A DNA stretch of 64,000 nucleotides from Coriolopsis trogii (Eukaryota > Basidiomycota > Agaricomycetes > Polyporales > Polyporaceae), in contig JAHYIO010000039.1 of NCBI GenBank assembly GCA_020543525.1, positions 558,001 through 622,000 of the forward strand. Reading direction: 5' to 3'. Made by a program: the position numbers and the translations under genes. Below, one piece after another: positions 44,500 to 56,679 of this stretch (position 1 is the stretch's first letter; each line of letters opens with the position of its first letter). A model generated the notes under the pieces. The model did not search any database, was not told where the DNA came from, and was given only the letters and a program-made list of their open reading frames with translations.

Positions 44500-46982
44500 C
44501 ACGCTCCGTGGCAGCAGGAGTTGAGCACCAAGTAGTGGAAAGTCAGTGTCGAACGCTCGGCTGATTACTTCCCAGGGGAGTATAGGATCCGATGTGCCCA
44601 GGTATTCTCATTGAATATCTTTTGCTAGTTACACAGCGGCAGATGCGCCGCAGGCTTTCTCATTGAATGACCGTCGCTAGCGTCGGGGAGATGGAGGAAT
44701 GCAAACGCTATTCCCTCGTTCTTCTGCATTGAGACAGGAAGGCTGCGCAGCTGCCCGGAAGAACTAGGGTGACTATACTCACGAGAATCGTCAGGCATAT
44801 CGCAGAGTCCTCTAGTACCGTACACATGGCGTGCCGGCAGATGCCACAGGGCTAACGGGTCTCCACGTTGAAGCCAAAAGGATGCTCTTGACTCGTCCAT
44901 AGGATGAATGCTCCCGTCTCGAGGGACGTATGAACACATGGTAGGATTCCCTACACTAATATCACTGCGCACACGTCAGTTGTGATAAGTGAACCCGTAT
45001 CAGATACTGTCAATACGTAGCGTACCGGGGCGCTTGGTCGGTAGTAACTTGAGAGTAAGGACTCGGAGTCGGATTACTTAGCTTGAAACCATGGCAGGCA
45101 TTCCCACGGTTAGAGTGTCAGAGGTCCCTCTTGCTCACGCGAAGCATCCTGGGGTCCCACTGGGTTCACTCTGCAGTGGTGGACTGTGGTGGTGGTGATG
45201 TTCGTGTTCAGAGTCCAGACTCTGCCAATGCCATCATCAGGCCATCCTATGTAATGCATCCCCTCGACTGTCGCCCAACGGCCGTCATCATCGTATACCC
45301 CAGTGTCTCTCTGGAGGGACAACTAGACAGCAAATGCTATACCGTGACGTCGATGTCTTGTCGACTATCGTCGTAATAGAACTGAACCCCCAACTCCGAG
45401 CGACCGGTGGAGTCTGAATAGCTCTATACATACCCGGTGCCCTGCTCTCTTATACCTCCAATTTGTGAGATATGCTCCTCGAAAACGCTCACGGACCACT
45501 TTGGCATCGGAATCGTAGGTAAGTGGTAGGACTCGAATACTGTCCGTTGAGATTGCATTGATACCGTGCTTGTTCTTTAGCCTGTCTGACATGCATCCAA
45601 GTTCGTAAGTGACGTGGTCTCCCTTGCCCGCTGTGGTCCTTTCGTAAGGCCAGTTCCAGGCTTCGTTTCAGCTGTGGGTAGGGAGTAGTTGAGGTACGCC
45701 CTGTCGGGGCCAACCTAATGTTAAATGAAAGGTACGACAGAGCACTACACGACTTCCCATGCGTTCTGACGCAATATATATATATATATAGGGAATGTTT
45801 GACAATGCCGCATGGCCAGGGATGCCAGTATCGGGGACGAGGAACGTTCAGTGCGCTGTCTAGGCATCGAGGGAGACGACGGTGTTCGAAATGCGTGTAC
45901 TGGATGGAAGCTGTCGAGGTACGTAAAGTCTCAAGGGTCAAGCTGGCAGCGTTGCTTCTATCGGTGCGGGCTCCCACATCCGTTGGGTTTCGTGCAATTT
46001 GGATGAGCAATGGCACCGCCAGCTTATGCATCTTCTGAGTCAATTTCCCCACATACGATGTGCGGTTTACTAAGTGCGTTGGCTGTTCACATCAAGTAAC
46101 ACAGCGCCTTGTATAGGGGAGCCACCATGCGTCGAGGCTTCCATGCTATGTGTTCGGAGGATGTACTTCCTCGGTTCAGCCAGGCGGCCTTTGCAGCCGG
46201 GGTAAACATGCGTGGTGAGTGCGGATTGGAGCGTGTTCCGCTTACATGCATGCGTTCAGGGTCGTCCTCTGTGGTTTGTCTTATGTGTCTCATTGGAAGG
46301 CATTTGCTTGCAGCTTCCGGAGATACACCCGCTGCTGGCTATATGCGCTGCCCAGGTGCACACATTCATGCGTGTGTTTGACACACCCAGAACACGTCAA
46401 TATAGGGTGCATATTTTCAACCCTTCTACGCTTACGAAGTGTTCGGCGACATGCCGAGTCTCCATGTTTGCTTTGGCTGAAACGGCACATACCTCCATGT
46501 CGATGGTCCCATGGTCACACATCCCCTGTCGACGGTGATAGTTACCTGTGTTACGAGCGGAAATGAGTGTTGCGTCGGCGTCATTGCATGAGGGTCTGTA
46601 CGATCTGTAGCCTGGAAGTAGTATGTTTTCGTGATAGACGACGATGGACATGTTGCCAAGTAGCGGGTCAAACAGATCCTGCGCGTGTTCCAATCTTCTA
46701 ATCTTCTGAATCACTTGATACGCATCAGCGATTGACAGACGGCGGAGGAGGCCGTAAGGGTGCGCAGTTGGGGATATTGGTTGAATTACATGATCGAACG
46801 CGGAGACTATGGACGTGTATGAGTGGCCAGTTCAAGGCCGAACAGTGCCCCGGAACGAGGAGAACGGGCCCGGCTTGGCTAGCCGTCAGCGCCCCTCGCG
46901 TGGACACCCTCGACCCTCCGAGTCGCGTACGGCCACCTTATAAGCCCATCCTCGTCTTATCGTTCCTCATCTCTGTTCCGCC
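44500..46982. other. decayed region with coding-like scraps on the minus strand
   Basis: No intact gene is seen. Minus-strand segments at about 44970-44790, 45320-45190 and 45590-45400 have codon-like composition and Trp/Tyr/Arg-rich readings; the first ends at a GTGAGT donor. They may be exons of a decayed gene, but I recognise no domain and could not join them. The last few hundred bases should be the UGDH promoter. Confidence 0.3.
45775..45790 (+). repeat. (TA)n microsatellite
   Basis: This is a run of about eight TA units. It is a simple repeat with no sign of function. Confidence 0.8.
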
Positions 46983-48817
46983 ATGGCCCCCGTCAAGGTT
47001 ACCAAAATCTGCTGCAGTGCGTGCATTGGGTTGAGTAGCGAGGGATCGAGACTGACCGTGTTTTTCTGCGCGCGTCGCAGTCGGTGCTGGCTACGTTGGT
47101 GAGTGCAACACATGCTCTTCAGAGGTGCCCGCTCCGTATACCATCGCGTCTGACGTGTCAACCGTCGCAAGGTGGTCCGACCTGCGCGGTCATCGCCCTC
47201 AAGTGCCCCCACATCCAGGTCACCATCGTCGACCTCAACCAGGCCCGTGTCGATGCGTGGAACAGCCCCGACTTCAAGCTCCCCATCTACGAGCCCGGGC
47301 TTGAAGACGTCGTCAGGCAAGCTCGCGGCCGCAACCTCTTCTTCTCCACCGACGTCGACAAGGGCATCCGCGAGGCCGACCTGATATTCGTCTCTGTCAA
47401 CACTCCCACCAAGAAGTCCGGTGTGGGAGCCGGCTTTGCTGCAGATCTCAAGTGCGTCCCCATATGGCTCCTCCCCCGCGCATGGCCCCAATCGAGCACT
47501 GACACAACTTCTGTCCTTCCCAAACAGCTACGTCGAGTCTGCCACGCGTCGCATCGCCGCCGTCGCGACATCGTCCAAGATCGTCGTCGAGAAGTCGACC
47601 GTGCCATGCAGGACCGCCGAGTCGATGCGCACGATCCTCGAGGCGAACTGCAAGCCCGGCTGCCGCTTCGACATCCTCTCCAACCCCGAGTTCTTGGCCG
47701 AGGGAACAGCGATCAGCGATCTCTTCAAGCCTGACCGTGTCCTCATCGGTTCGCTCCAGACGCAGGAGGGCAAGGATGCGTGCGCGGCGCTGTCGGAGGT
47801 GTATGCCAACTGGGTCCCGTGAGTGTCGGTCCTTTTTATACGCTCCCCCACGCCCGTCATTCCATGTCACACATCCGCGCTGCGAACGTCGTGTATGCAA
47901 AATGCTAACATTCTCAATAGGCGCGAGCGCATCCTCACGGTCGGCCTCTGGTCGTCCGAGCTGTCCAAGCTCGCCGCCAACGCCATGCTCGCCCAGCGTA
48001 TCTCCTCCGTCAATGCTCTCTCCGCCATCTGCGAGGCAACGGGTGCGAACATCGACGAGGTCGCCCACGCGGTAGGCTTCGACTCCCGTATTGGCCCCAA
48101 GTTCCTCCGCGCATCCGTCGGTTTCGGTGGATCGTGCTTCCAGAAGGATATCCTGAACTTGGTGTATCTCTCTGAGAGCTTGCACCTTCCCCAGGTTGCA
48201 GCGTACTGGAGGCAGGTCGTCGAGATGAACGAGTACCAGAAGGCTCGGTTCTCGAAGACAGTCGTCGACACCCTGTTCAACACCATCACCGGCAAGGTAT
48301 GTCGCTTTCCAGTGTGCGTGGATATGACCTCATTTCTGCTTCTCTCCAGCACATTGCTGTCCTTGGTTTCGCGTTCAAGGCGGACACGGGCGACACGCGT
48401 GAGTCGGCCGCGATCACGCTCATCCGGAACTTCCTGTCGGAGCGGGCATACGTGACGATCTACGACCCGAAGGTGGAGGAGGCGCAGATCTGGGCGGACC
48501 TGCAGGAGGCGTGCCCGACGCTGCCGCTGGAGAACATCCAGAAACACGTGACGATCGTGCACTCTGCGCTGGAGGCGTGCAAGCAGAAGGAGGCGATCGT
48601 GATCGCGACGGAGTGGAAGGAGTTCAAGGAGATCGACTGGCAAACGATCTACGACCAGATGACGAAGCCTGCGTTCGTGTTTGACGGGCGTATGATCCTC
48701 GACGTGGAGAAGCTCCAAAAGATTGGGTTCACGGTGAGTTATCACCATATCATGCATGCGCTTGAGACTTATGCGCGTGTTCAGGTCAAGGTCATTGGTC
48801 GCGGCGACCGCCTTTGA
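46983..48817 (+). CDS. UGD1: UDP-glucose 6-dehydrogenase
   Basis: Seven exons (46983-47016, 47081-47098, 47172-47451, 47528-47818, 47921-48296, 48350-48733, 48785-48817) give 471 residues, near the usual 460-490. It oxidises UDP-glucose twice with NAD+ to UDP-glucuronate, feeding UDP-xylose and glucuronate-containing glycans in the cytosol. The Rossmann motif Gly-Ala-Gly-Tyr-Val-Gly-Gly starts at about residue 13, and its core is on an 18-nt exon. Other landmarks are [19 protein letters not shown], the nucleophile C280 in Gly-Gly-Ser-Cys-Phe-Gln-Lys-Asp, and [10 protein letters not shown]. The last exon encodes only ten residues plus the stop. Codon use is strongly biased to C-ending codons, typical of high expression. 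Confidence 0.96.
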
Positions 48818-49558
48818 TTTTGCCCCCTCGAGAGACGTGAGCTTTTGTCGGGATTTGGGACAGACTACTAGAAGTTGATGGACGATGTCTACGAGCCTCT
48901 CAAGACACTTTGACGGGCGATGACGATACTGTATCTTTTTCTCTCCGCCGATACCAACCAAACATAATGCGAATAGACTTGTATACGATGCAGCTTGCGG
49001 TTCGGGTGTGGACTTGAACGAGAGGGTCGCTCAGACGAGCTCTGTGAGATGCTGAAGCATGATGCAGAAGTTAGGTTGTTGCTACGCAATGTTAGCGCTG
49101 GAGACACAATTTAATCTGAGTCGTGTCTCGCCTCGACTCGAGCTTCGGCCTTTCCGCTGGGGTCCGTCGTCCAGACCGAGGCTCTCCATTCCGTCTCGCG
49201 CCGCTATCTGTTGTCCGTACGAGTCCGTCTCCGATGGTCGGCGGTAGCAGCCGTCTCGTAATCCCCCCGACACACCGCTCAGCCACCAACGACCCGTTCA
49301 CTTATGCGCTTACTCAGCTTGAAAATACTCACGGTTTATACTCCACAAGAACGAACTTACGAACTTACTTATGTGGGTAACAAGTTGTAACAAGTCGCGT
49401 GTGCTTGCTTTGGAACTCCGCTCGAGGCTGCCGAAACGAACTAGTGAGCAGCGCTCTCCACCGGGCGCATTTCCGACTTCGACGACCACCCTCTCTTCCT
49501 TTCACCACCACCCCACTTCCTATCGTCGGTCGCCTGACCGTCGTCGAGCTCGTCGAAG
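48818..49558. other. intergenic region upstream of LCB2
   Basis: No gene is recognised. The last 200 bases before the LCB2 start are very pyrimidine-rich, as in strong fungal promoters. Confidence 0.4.
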
Positions 49559-51714
49559 ATGCCCTCCAGGCCGTCGCCCATCGCGTACAACTCGGCGTCC
49601 CCGACGCAGTCCATCTTCAAGAAAAAGTCTACCTCTGGCCTGTCCACCGCGGCCTCCTATCTGTCCGCTGTCTCCGAGGCGGACGCACGGCGTCGGACGC
49701 GTGGGGCGGCCCCCACAGCAACCCCGGCCCTCTCCCTGTCCTCGTCAATCACCTCGAGCTCGGAGGACACGGTGTTGGATGAGAGTGCGGTCGACTTCAC
49801 GGACGGGCTGTCGTACCCCCGTGTACCGCCGACGTCCACGCAGGTGTTCACGACAGTTCACTCCGAGTTTGGGCACTGTGCAAACGAGGAGTACCGGTAC
49901 ACGTCGCAGCACCGGGCGGGGACGGAGTACAAGAGCTATCCCGAGCAGGACCCGCCGTACTATATTCTGCTCACGACGTACATCAGCTACATCCTCGTCA
50001 TCTGCCTGGGCCATATCCGGGACTTTATGGGCAAGCGGTTCCGGTCAGCGAACTACAGGCACTTGCTGCCGTGGAAGGTGCGTGCCCGTCGCCTGTTTTG
50101 CTGTCCATTTCCGCGCGAGTTGAGCGTGCGTGTTGCGACAGGGATATGCTGCGCTCAACTCGGACTTCGACTCCTTCTACACGCGGCGGCTGAAGCTGCG
50201 CATCGACGACTGCTTCTCGCATCCCACGACTGGCGTTCCCGGACGCACGATCATGCTCCTGGACCGGTACTCGTCAGACTACAACAAGACAATGGTCCCC
50301 ACGGGCACGAAGACGCGCGGGCTGAACATATCCTCGTACAACTACCTCGGTTTCGCGCAGGGCAAGGGCGCGTGCACGGACGCGGTGGAGACGAGCATCG
50401 CTCGCTACGGCCTCTCCGCTGGCGGCTCGCGGCTCGAGGGCGGCACGCTCGACCTGCATCAACAAGCGGAGGCGCTCGTTGCGCGGTTCTTGGGGATGGA
50501 GGACGCGCTCATCAGCTCGATGGGGTTCGCGACGAACTCGACGATCATCCCTGGGCTTGTGGGCAAGGGCAGCCTGGTTATCTCGGACGAGTTCAACCAT
50601 GCGTCGATCCGGTTTGGGGTACGGCTGAGCGGAGCGAATGTGAGGATGTTCAAGCACAACAACATGAAGGCGCTCGAGGAGCTCCTCCGGGAGGTCATCA
50701 GCCAGGGCCAGCCGAAGACGCACCGGCCGTGGAAGAAGATTCTGGTCATCGTCGAGGGTCTGTACTCGATGGAGGGCACGCTTGCAAACCTGCCGGTCAT
50801 CATGGAGCTCAAGAAGAAGTACAAGGTGTGTGCGCTCGCTCGTGCGAAAATGGTAGTGTATTGAACAAATGTATCTGCAGTTCTACCTCTTTGTTGACGA
50901 GGCTCACTCCGTTGGCGCCCTGGGTCCCCGCGGACGTGGTGTGACGGACTACTTTGGTATCGACCCCCGACAGGTCGACATCCTCATGGGCACCTTCACG
51001 AAGTCGTTTGGCGCGGCCGGAGGCTACATCGCGGGCAAGAAGGAGATCGTCGACCGTCTCCGTCTCAAGGGCCATTCGGGCACGTACACCGAGGCGATGA
51101 GCCCTCCCGTTCTGACGCAGGTCATCGCGAGTATGGCGAGCATCATGGGGATCACCCTCCCGGCGGAGAAGCCGTCGTCGCCTTCGCTCGCGCTCCTCCG
51201 CTCTAGCGAACCCACGCCTGTCATCCCCGAGCACGAAGTCATCCCTGGAACGGCCCCGGCGTCCATGCTCCCGTCGTGGATGCCCCTGTCGCCGTCGATG
51301 ATCGATGGTTCGGACGGTCGCCACCGCCTGCAGCGCCTTGGGTTCAACTCGCGGTACCTGAACCGCGCGCTGCGGAAGCTCGGGTTCATCACGTACGGGT
51401 GCGACGACTCTCCCGTGATCCCGCTCCTGCTCTTCCACCCGGGCAAGATGGCGGTGTTCAGCCGGATGATGCGCACGCGCGCGGTGCCGATTGTGGTCGT
51501 CGTTGTTGCGTACCCGGCGACGCCGCTGATCACGTCGCGGGTGCGGTTCTGTCTGTCGGCGGCGCACACGAAGGAGGACATTGATGTGCTGCTGAGGGCG
51601 TGCGACGAGATTGGGGACCAGCTTGACTTGAAGCATGCCCCTGGGGAGCGATGGCCGCTCGAGGAGATCATCAGCAGGGCGGTCGAGCTCGTGCACATGC
51701 CCGAGATGCCATGA
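49559..51714 (+). CDS. LCB2: serine palmitoyltransferase subunit 2
   Basis: Three exons (49559-50077, 50142-50825, 50881-51714) give 678 residues. It is the catalytic subunit of the endoplasmic-reticulum enzyme that joins serine and palmitoyl-CoA, the first step of sphingolipid synthesis; its partner LCB1 is not in this window. A Ser-rich N terminus is followed by a membrane segment (about residues 140-158), then the PLP-dependent alpha-oxoamine synthase fold: Tyr-Leu-Gly-Phe, Gly-Gly-Ser-Arg-Leu-Glu-Gly-Gly, Asp-Glu-Ala-His-Ser, and Gly-Thr-Phe-Thr-Lys-Ser-Phe-Gly with the PLP lysine K442. A Pro/Ser-rich insertion of about 50 residues (51150-51315) interrupts the C-terminal domain compared with yeast LCB2. 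The start is the first ATG of the open frame and follows a pyrimidine tract. Confidence 0.95.
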
Positions 51715-52319
51715 GCGATGCTGTTCCCGTTGCCAGCTTCAATCTCTCCTCCTATCGTACCCTTTGCGCGCGCCTTTGGGCGTGCTAGCCCATGGCTGAT
51801 TGTTTATTCTTTTTGTGTAGATATACCCTACGATCCCGAGGCTATTGGTTGTTTGTGTTCGTGAACCGGTCCTGACTCTTATCGCACATTGCCCCACGAC
51901 GCCGATGAGGCGTGTAATTGTAGTTACGATGCCCGACGCAGACTAAACGAACTCTAGACGAATAGCACGCTGACATGCACTATTCACCACTTAACGTTTG
52001 GTATCTCTGTCTGACTGATCAGGCCGGCCTGAGGCATGACCGTTTCCCGTGGGCCGATTCGCCATTTCGTTTTGACACTCGACTGCGTCCCTATCCTCGC
52101 GCTACAGCAGATCTCTCCAAGTCTGTCGAATTTCATGGCATCACCTTACCACTGTGTGAGACAAAACGGAGGATCCGAAGAGACGGAGATGACAGAAAGC
52201 ATATGTATACGCGATGCGCGATCGACGCAAGTTGCATGATTCATTGGATATCAGATACGTTACAAAACCGACAGCGTGAAAGCGAATGCGACAATTCAAA
52301 GCGACCCGGCCGCGGGGTA
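51715..52319. other. convergent intergenic region
   Basis: This lies between the stop of LCB2 and the stop of the kinase remnant. No coding signal was found. Confidence 0.4.
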
Positions 52320-53671
52320 TCAGGTAGGCACTCTAAAGTAGGGGTCCTCCCTCAGAAGCGGCTGGCAAGACCAGGGATCTTCCGGCTTCCATGCCACCAA
52401 CTTCCGAATGAAACTCAAGAACTGAGCTTTGTGCTCGCCCTCTAGTCTCTCCTCTGATCGCTCGAAGCTATCTTCGGGCAGATCCATCGTGCCAGTCCAG
52501 TTACCTGAAAAGCACCCGATTGTAAGTCAAGATCGTGTACGGAATAGTCGTTGCGCGACAGAGTCAAGCAGCCTCACCTTGCGCGTCGAAGTACTTCCAC
52601 GGCTCCTCAGTGGTGCTACGCTTGAGGAACTCGACGGGCGGAGGGCCGAGCAAAGAAACCATGTGCGCGAGATGGTACCGATTGCCGGCATCATCATCCG
52701 CACCAGGTCCAGTGTTGAACTTCCCTTCACACATGTCCCAAATCTATGGATCGCAGCGCGCCAGGACACAGTCAGCGACTATGGAAAAAGTGCGAGGCGT
52801 GCGCGCCCTCGTACCTTCGCTCCAACGGACCAAATGTCCACCTTTTCGTTCCACGGCGTGCGAAGTATGACCTCCGGCGCTCGGAAAAACGAGGCTGGAT
52901 GAGCCCTGTATATGTCTCTCGTCCGAACGGCGCTTCGTCGAAGTCGCAGAGCACTGGTGGACCGTAATCGTTAGTGGGCTCAATGTGTCTGGAGAGGTAG
53001 ATCATGCGATCGCCGGCGACTTTCCGCGGGGACGGCTCGGCTCGTTCCTTCTCCTCATAAACTTGGCACGAGTCCGGGCCGCCGATCGAGAGTGAAATAT
53101 TTTGCTCTTGAATGTCTGGAGCTTCCATGAGTACGTAGATGCAATCGCGAGATGGCCCCGCGATGTACGTTAGAGAAAATAAAACGACCTGTGTGAACGA
53201 GCTTTGCCTCGTCGTGCAAGTAGGAAAGCGCGCATAAGACATGCCGCACAATAGGCTTGAACCACTCCTCAGGCAGTTGCCTTCTCGGCACCTTATACCG
53301 CAGCGACCAGATGGAATCGGCCATGGGCTCGAGAACGATGCATTGGAAGGACTGGGATGGCACGGTGTCATCAGCGGTAAGCTCGAAGTGATCGAGCATG
53401 GTGCGAATCAACGGCCGTCCACCATGCTTTGTTTTCGGGAGGTTCAAGGGCTGCAAGCTCACGTTTATTCGAGATGTTGTTCTGCGAGCAGACTTTGACT
53501 GTTACGTGGCGGTCTTGCCTGTTATCATATTGTCTCATCCACAATGAATTGAGTGGGGTCTACGAACAGGTAGCTGGCTGTGGAAGGAGGTCGAGGAGGT
53601 GAACTTGGAGCTCGAGGTGGACCTGCGGTGAGAGTACGAAGCTTGCTCAACAAGTAGCGTGCACTAAACAT
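52320..53671 (-). pseudogene. SRPK-like protein kinase without ATP-binding lobe
   Basis: A leader of about 50 residues starts at ATG 53671 (Ser/Pro-rich, then Phe-Val-Asp-Pro-Thr-Gln-Phe) and hits a stop at about 53524. The reading then resumes with Arg-His-Val-Thr-Val-Lys-Val-Cys, the strand carrying the ATP lysine. The glycine-rich loop normally between them is absent. A one-base frameshift follows near 53450. Downstream the C-lobe is nearly intact: His-Gly-Gly-Arg-Pro-Leu-Ile-Arg, the catalytic loop His-Thr-Asp-Ile-Gln-Glu-Gln-Asn (spliced), Cys-Asp-Phe-Asp-Glu-Ala, Pro-Arg-Phe...Arg-Ala-Pro-Glu-Val, and Asp-Ile-Trp-Ser-Val-Gly-Ala, ending at a stop at 52320. This is the pattern of basidiomycete SRPK-like kinases. 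An alternative is that an unrecognised exon rescues the gene; I see none. Confidence 0.7.
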
Positions 53672-55379
53672 TGTTAGTATTCCCCGCAGTCAGAAGAATT
53701 AGACATGCAATTATGCTATCATCATAATCCACCCACGGTAAGTAGTTATACTATACTTACTAGCCGTCCATAAAAAGCGAGTTATCAGTACCAGACATTT
53801 TAAGCGCTCACCTTCCATGCCGCGTGCGCGCTTAGGCACGCAAGTTGCAACTTACCGCCATCTTCCCCTGCCTCCTCTCGTCAATGCACGCTCACCCATC
53901 ATGGTCTTGAGAGTCCGATACATTCGAAGGGGATTATTTGCGGAGCTCTTAAGCATGCCGACTTGGAACCATCCTTCTCTCCCTTCACTCAACAACCACG
54001 CAGCGCATTCACCGCAATTTCGCAACGGACCAACGGCCAAGATGATATTGATACTAACAGAGGTACAGCTGAAGAGAGAGTCCCATGTGACATTCAGCGA
54101 TAGGTCTCCTTTCCGACGCGCACCATTTGCATGTCGATCACCGCTGGGTTCGAGGTATCTGCGCGGAACCGCGCCTCTAACGCTGTAAGCTCAGTTCTAA
54201 GTGACGCTAGTCATGAACAAGACACCCGAAAAGCCGCGGTATCGATCTGGGGTATATATACGAAATGTCGCCAGGTATTTGCATTCGTGTACGTCTTTCC
54301 CTCCCCAGGTACCTGTTCGCCTCTATTGCCAGAACGACGGCAACAACCATATGACTATCAGGTTTGTATTGGCGACCCTCAGCATCGTGGAAACACTGCT
54401 ATGAAAACTCGACCCTTACGTCATTCAATTCTTCCGATCCTCGCGTCTCCGTATACCTGGCCCTCCGACATCCAATTCGTTGCTAACAAAACTCAGAAGA
54501 AACGTACAACTTGGACGGAGCAAGTACGATGAAGTTATGGCGAAGTGTGGTAGGACTATCGTGTATAGGGGATTCTCGACGTACGTGTCCTGCCCTTTCG
54601 GCACGATATCCGCTCATTCACATCGTCATACTAGAAGCCCGAGAGATCCTCTCGCAGTAGAGCAGGTGAGCCACGACGCTGTTGGAAGGACACTGCTGAC
54701 CAAACGATGTAGGTCTTCTCCTCATAGAAAGTAGGTGCCGGTGAATTCTTGATTCCATTCAGACTTGATGCTCTTGAAGCGCGCACACCTTCAGGCGAGC
54801 AACATGGTTGGCAAAGGTGACCACTTGTATGTCGCCTATCTGATGTTCCACCTCCACGTCGATGTTGGGGCTGCTGTATCACCCTAGATCTTCTCACGTG
54901 GACACTCACAGTGAGGGAGTTCTATGGACTATCCACGAGGAACTCGAGAGCGTAATAAATTGAGGTGTGTATTCTTGGGCTTCATCTTGACTTGAATGAT
55001 TCACATCGAGTTGGGTTGGCGTGATTCCTGACTTAGCATGGTTAAGCCTGAGTCGAGCACCAGTCGTATATGAGAAGCAAGGAACGTCATGCGCCATATA
55101 GGTACGAGACTCATCGCAGGGAAGAAAGCGGCGGTCCTACTGGGCACATTCTGGGAAGCGCGGCCACGGCTGTGACATCGAGCGCCATAATTCCACCTCG
55201 AAAGACCATCTGATCCTGCTTATCAGAGCTGATACGGCCATCGACATGCCTGGCAGTCAGAGGCTGTCCTACGAAGAGATTTGGGGGCGTGCGTTGGTTT
55301 CCAGCTTATCCTCATGGGCCGTTCTGACACCGGGTCACGGCAGGGATACCGACGAGTTGGTGAGCCTCCTACCGATCTT
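53672..55379. other. long region without a recognised gene
   Basis: Several frames of 60-130 codons are open on the plus strand but have no conserved motif, and splice signals do not join them. Nothing can be supported here. Confidence 0.35.
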
Positions 55380-56232
55380 CGTGGCTTCTTTGACCGTATT
55401 GACAGGTTCCTTGTCACCGGATACGAAAGCTCCGGAACCGCAGCGACGGAGGAATTGTAAGCGTTGGGGCAATTGCCACGGGTGCAGGAGAAGCTCCGGG
55501 ACGAGCTTTACACTATAGGAAGCGACAGGCTCACTATGGACCAAGTATTTGCGCTGTCGTACCTCGACATGGTCGCTCGTGAAGAACTTCGCTTATATCC
55601 TCCAGTCCCGACAACCATGTGTTTCGCCACGAGAGAAGATGTAACCCCGTTGAGCGAGCCCATTGTCGGTCGCGATCGCGAGACTCTGGAGCACATTAGG
55701 CGAATATCGTCTAGCCGCGGAAGTGCGTCAGATGTTGACCAATTGTAGCAGAGTCGATGCGGGGACTAGTGTCATGATACTCATCGCAACATCAAACAGG
55801 CTAGAGGCGATATGGGGTGAGGATGCTTTAGAGTTCAAGTGAGTAAGCATGGGTTTTGATCTCCCTGACAGACCGTGGGCTGGCTGAGGATGAGAAATTG
55901 ACTAGGCCTGAACTTTGGGAGCGTCCACCACGGGCTGTATCGAACCTCCCATGCATAAGGTTCATCTTCTCACCTTCCTCGGCGGAACGCGAGCATGTGC
56001 AGGCTATCGTTTCAGCGTCAGAGTTAGTGGCGTAATCTCTCTACCGTGTGATGTCGAGCGTTTGACGCGTTCCGTCTGCACCCAGGTTCAAGGCACTGAT
56101 CCTCGTGTCAATGTGGATATCTCGGCTTGTGCGATCCGGAGGAAAACAATCATCGCGCAGCGCCCCATCCTACGGGACGCACCTGAGCAGGCCAGCCCAA
56201 TGTCGCTCTTGGTGCGCCCATTGCACCCATGA
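55380..56232 (+). pseudogene. P450-E pseudogene, C-terminal half of another family
   Basis: A reading with Phe-Leu-Val-Thr-Gly-Tyr-Glu-Ser-Ser-Gly-Thr (I-helix, about 55400) runs into a TAA, then resumes as Leu-Pro-Arg-Val-Gln-Glu-Lys-Leu-Arg and the K-helix Glu-Glu-Leu-Arg-Leu-Tyr-Pro-Pro (about 55585). A shifted segment holds Glu-Leu-Trp-Glu-Arg-Pro-Pro, and the haem loop reads Phe-Leu-Gly-Gly-Thr-Arg-Ala-Cys-Ala-Gly-Tyr-Arg-Phe (about 55977). The C-terminal tail reaches a stop at 56232. The Gly-Tyr-Arg-Phe haem loop and different motifs set it apart from P450-A, -B, -D and -G. The N-terminal half is missing. Confidence 0.85.
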
Positions 56233-56679
56233 GATATGGTCCTATGATTCGTAATTGCTTTCATGCCCACGCATTTTTACACCTTTCGATACGCGCAAGC
56301 TTCCCCCGAGCATTCAGGCCTGATCCTGCATCTACATATGGATCAGGCGCCTAGTGGCTAAGTTTTAGGTGACTGGCACATTTAAAACCGCAGCGTTTCC
56401 AAAACGGAGCCGAAATGCGAAAATAAGTAGTGTTCATTCTCATCCACTCGGTATCCGGGTACTCATTCCTGTGGTTTTCCGCAGGTGAGACACCTGTCAG
56501 AATGCATGGTTTTTCTGATAGATCGTAACTGGCACCGCGCGCTGAAATGCGGAGGGTACGTGCAGGATAAAGCAGAGTCTACCGGGACTCTGCGGGGGTT
56601 CGCGCTGCTGTCAGCCGTTCCGAGTATTGTTTCCTGCTTTTCATAGCATCACATTATTTCTCATCTCTTGGTAACGAGC

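Noticed and set aside
45775..45790. TA repeat as a regulatory or origin element
   Set aside because: It is a simple microsatellite with no neighbouring gene start at a suitable distance.
47867..48961. 364-codon open frame on the minus strand
   Set aside because: It is the mirror of UGDH exons 5 and 6; an Arg/Leu/His-rich composition is typical of antisense shadows.
49371..50123. 250-codon Arg/Pro-rich frame on the plus strand
   Set aside because: It overlaps LCB2 exon 1 in another frame and has low-complexity composition only.
50809..51696. 295-codon open frame on the minus strand
   Set aside because: It is antisense to LCB2 exon 3.
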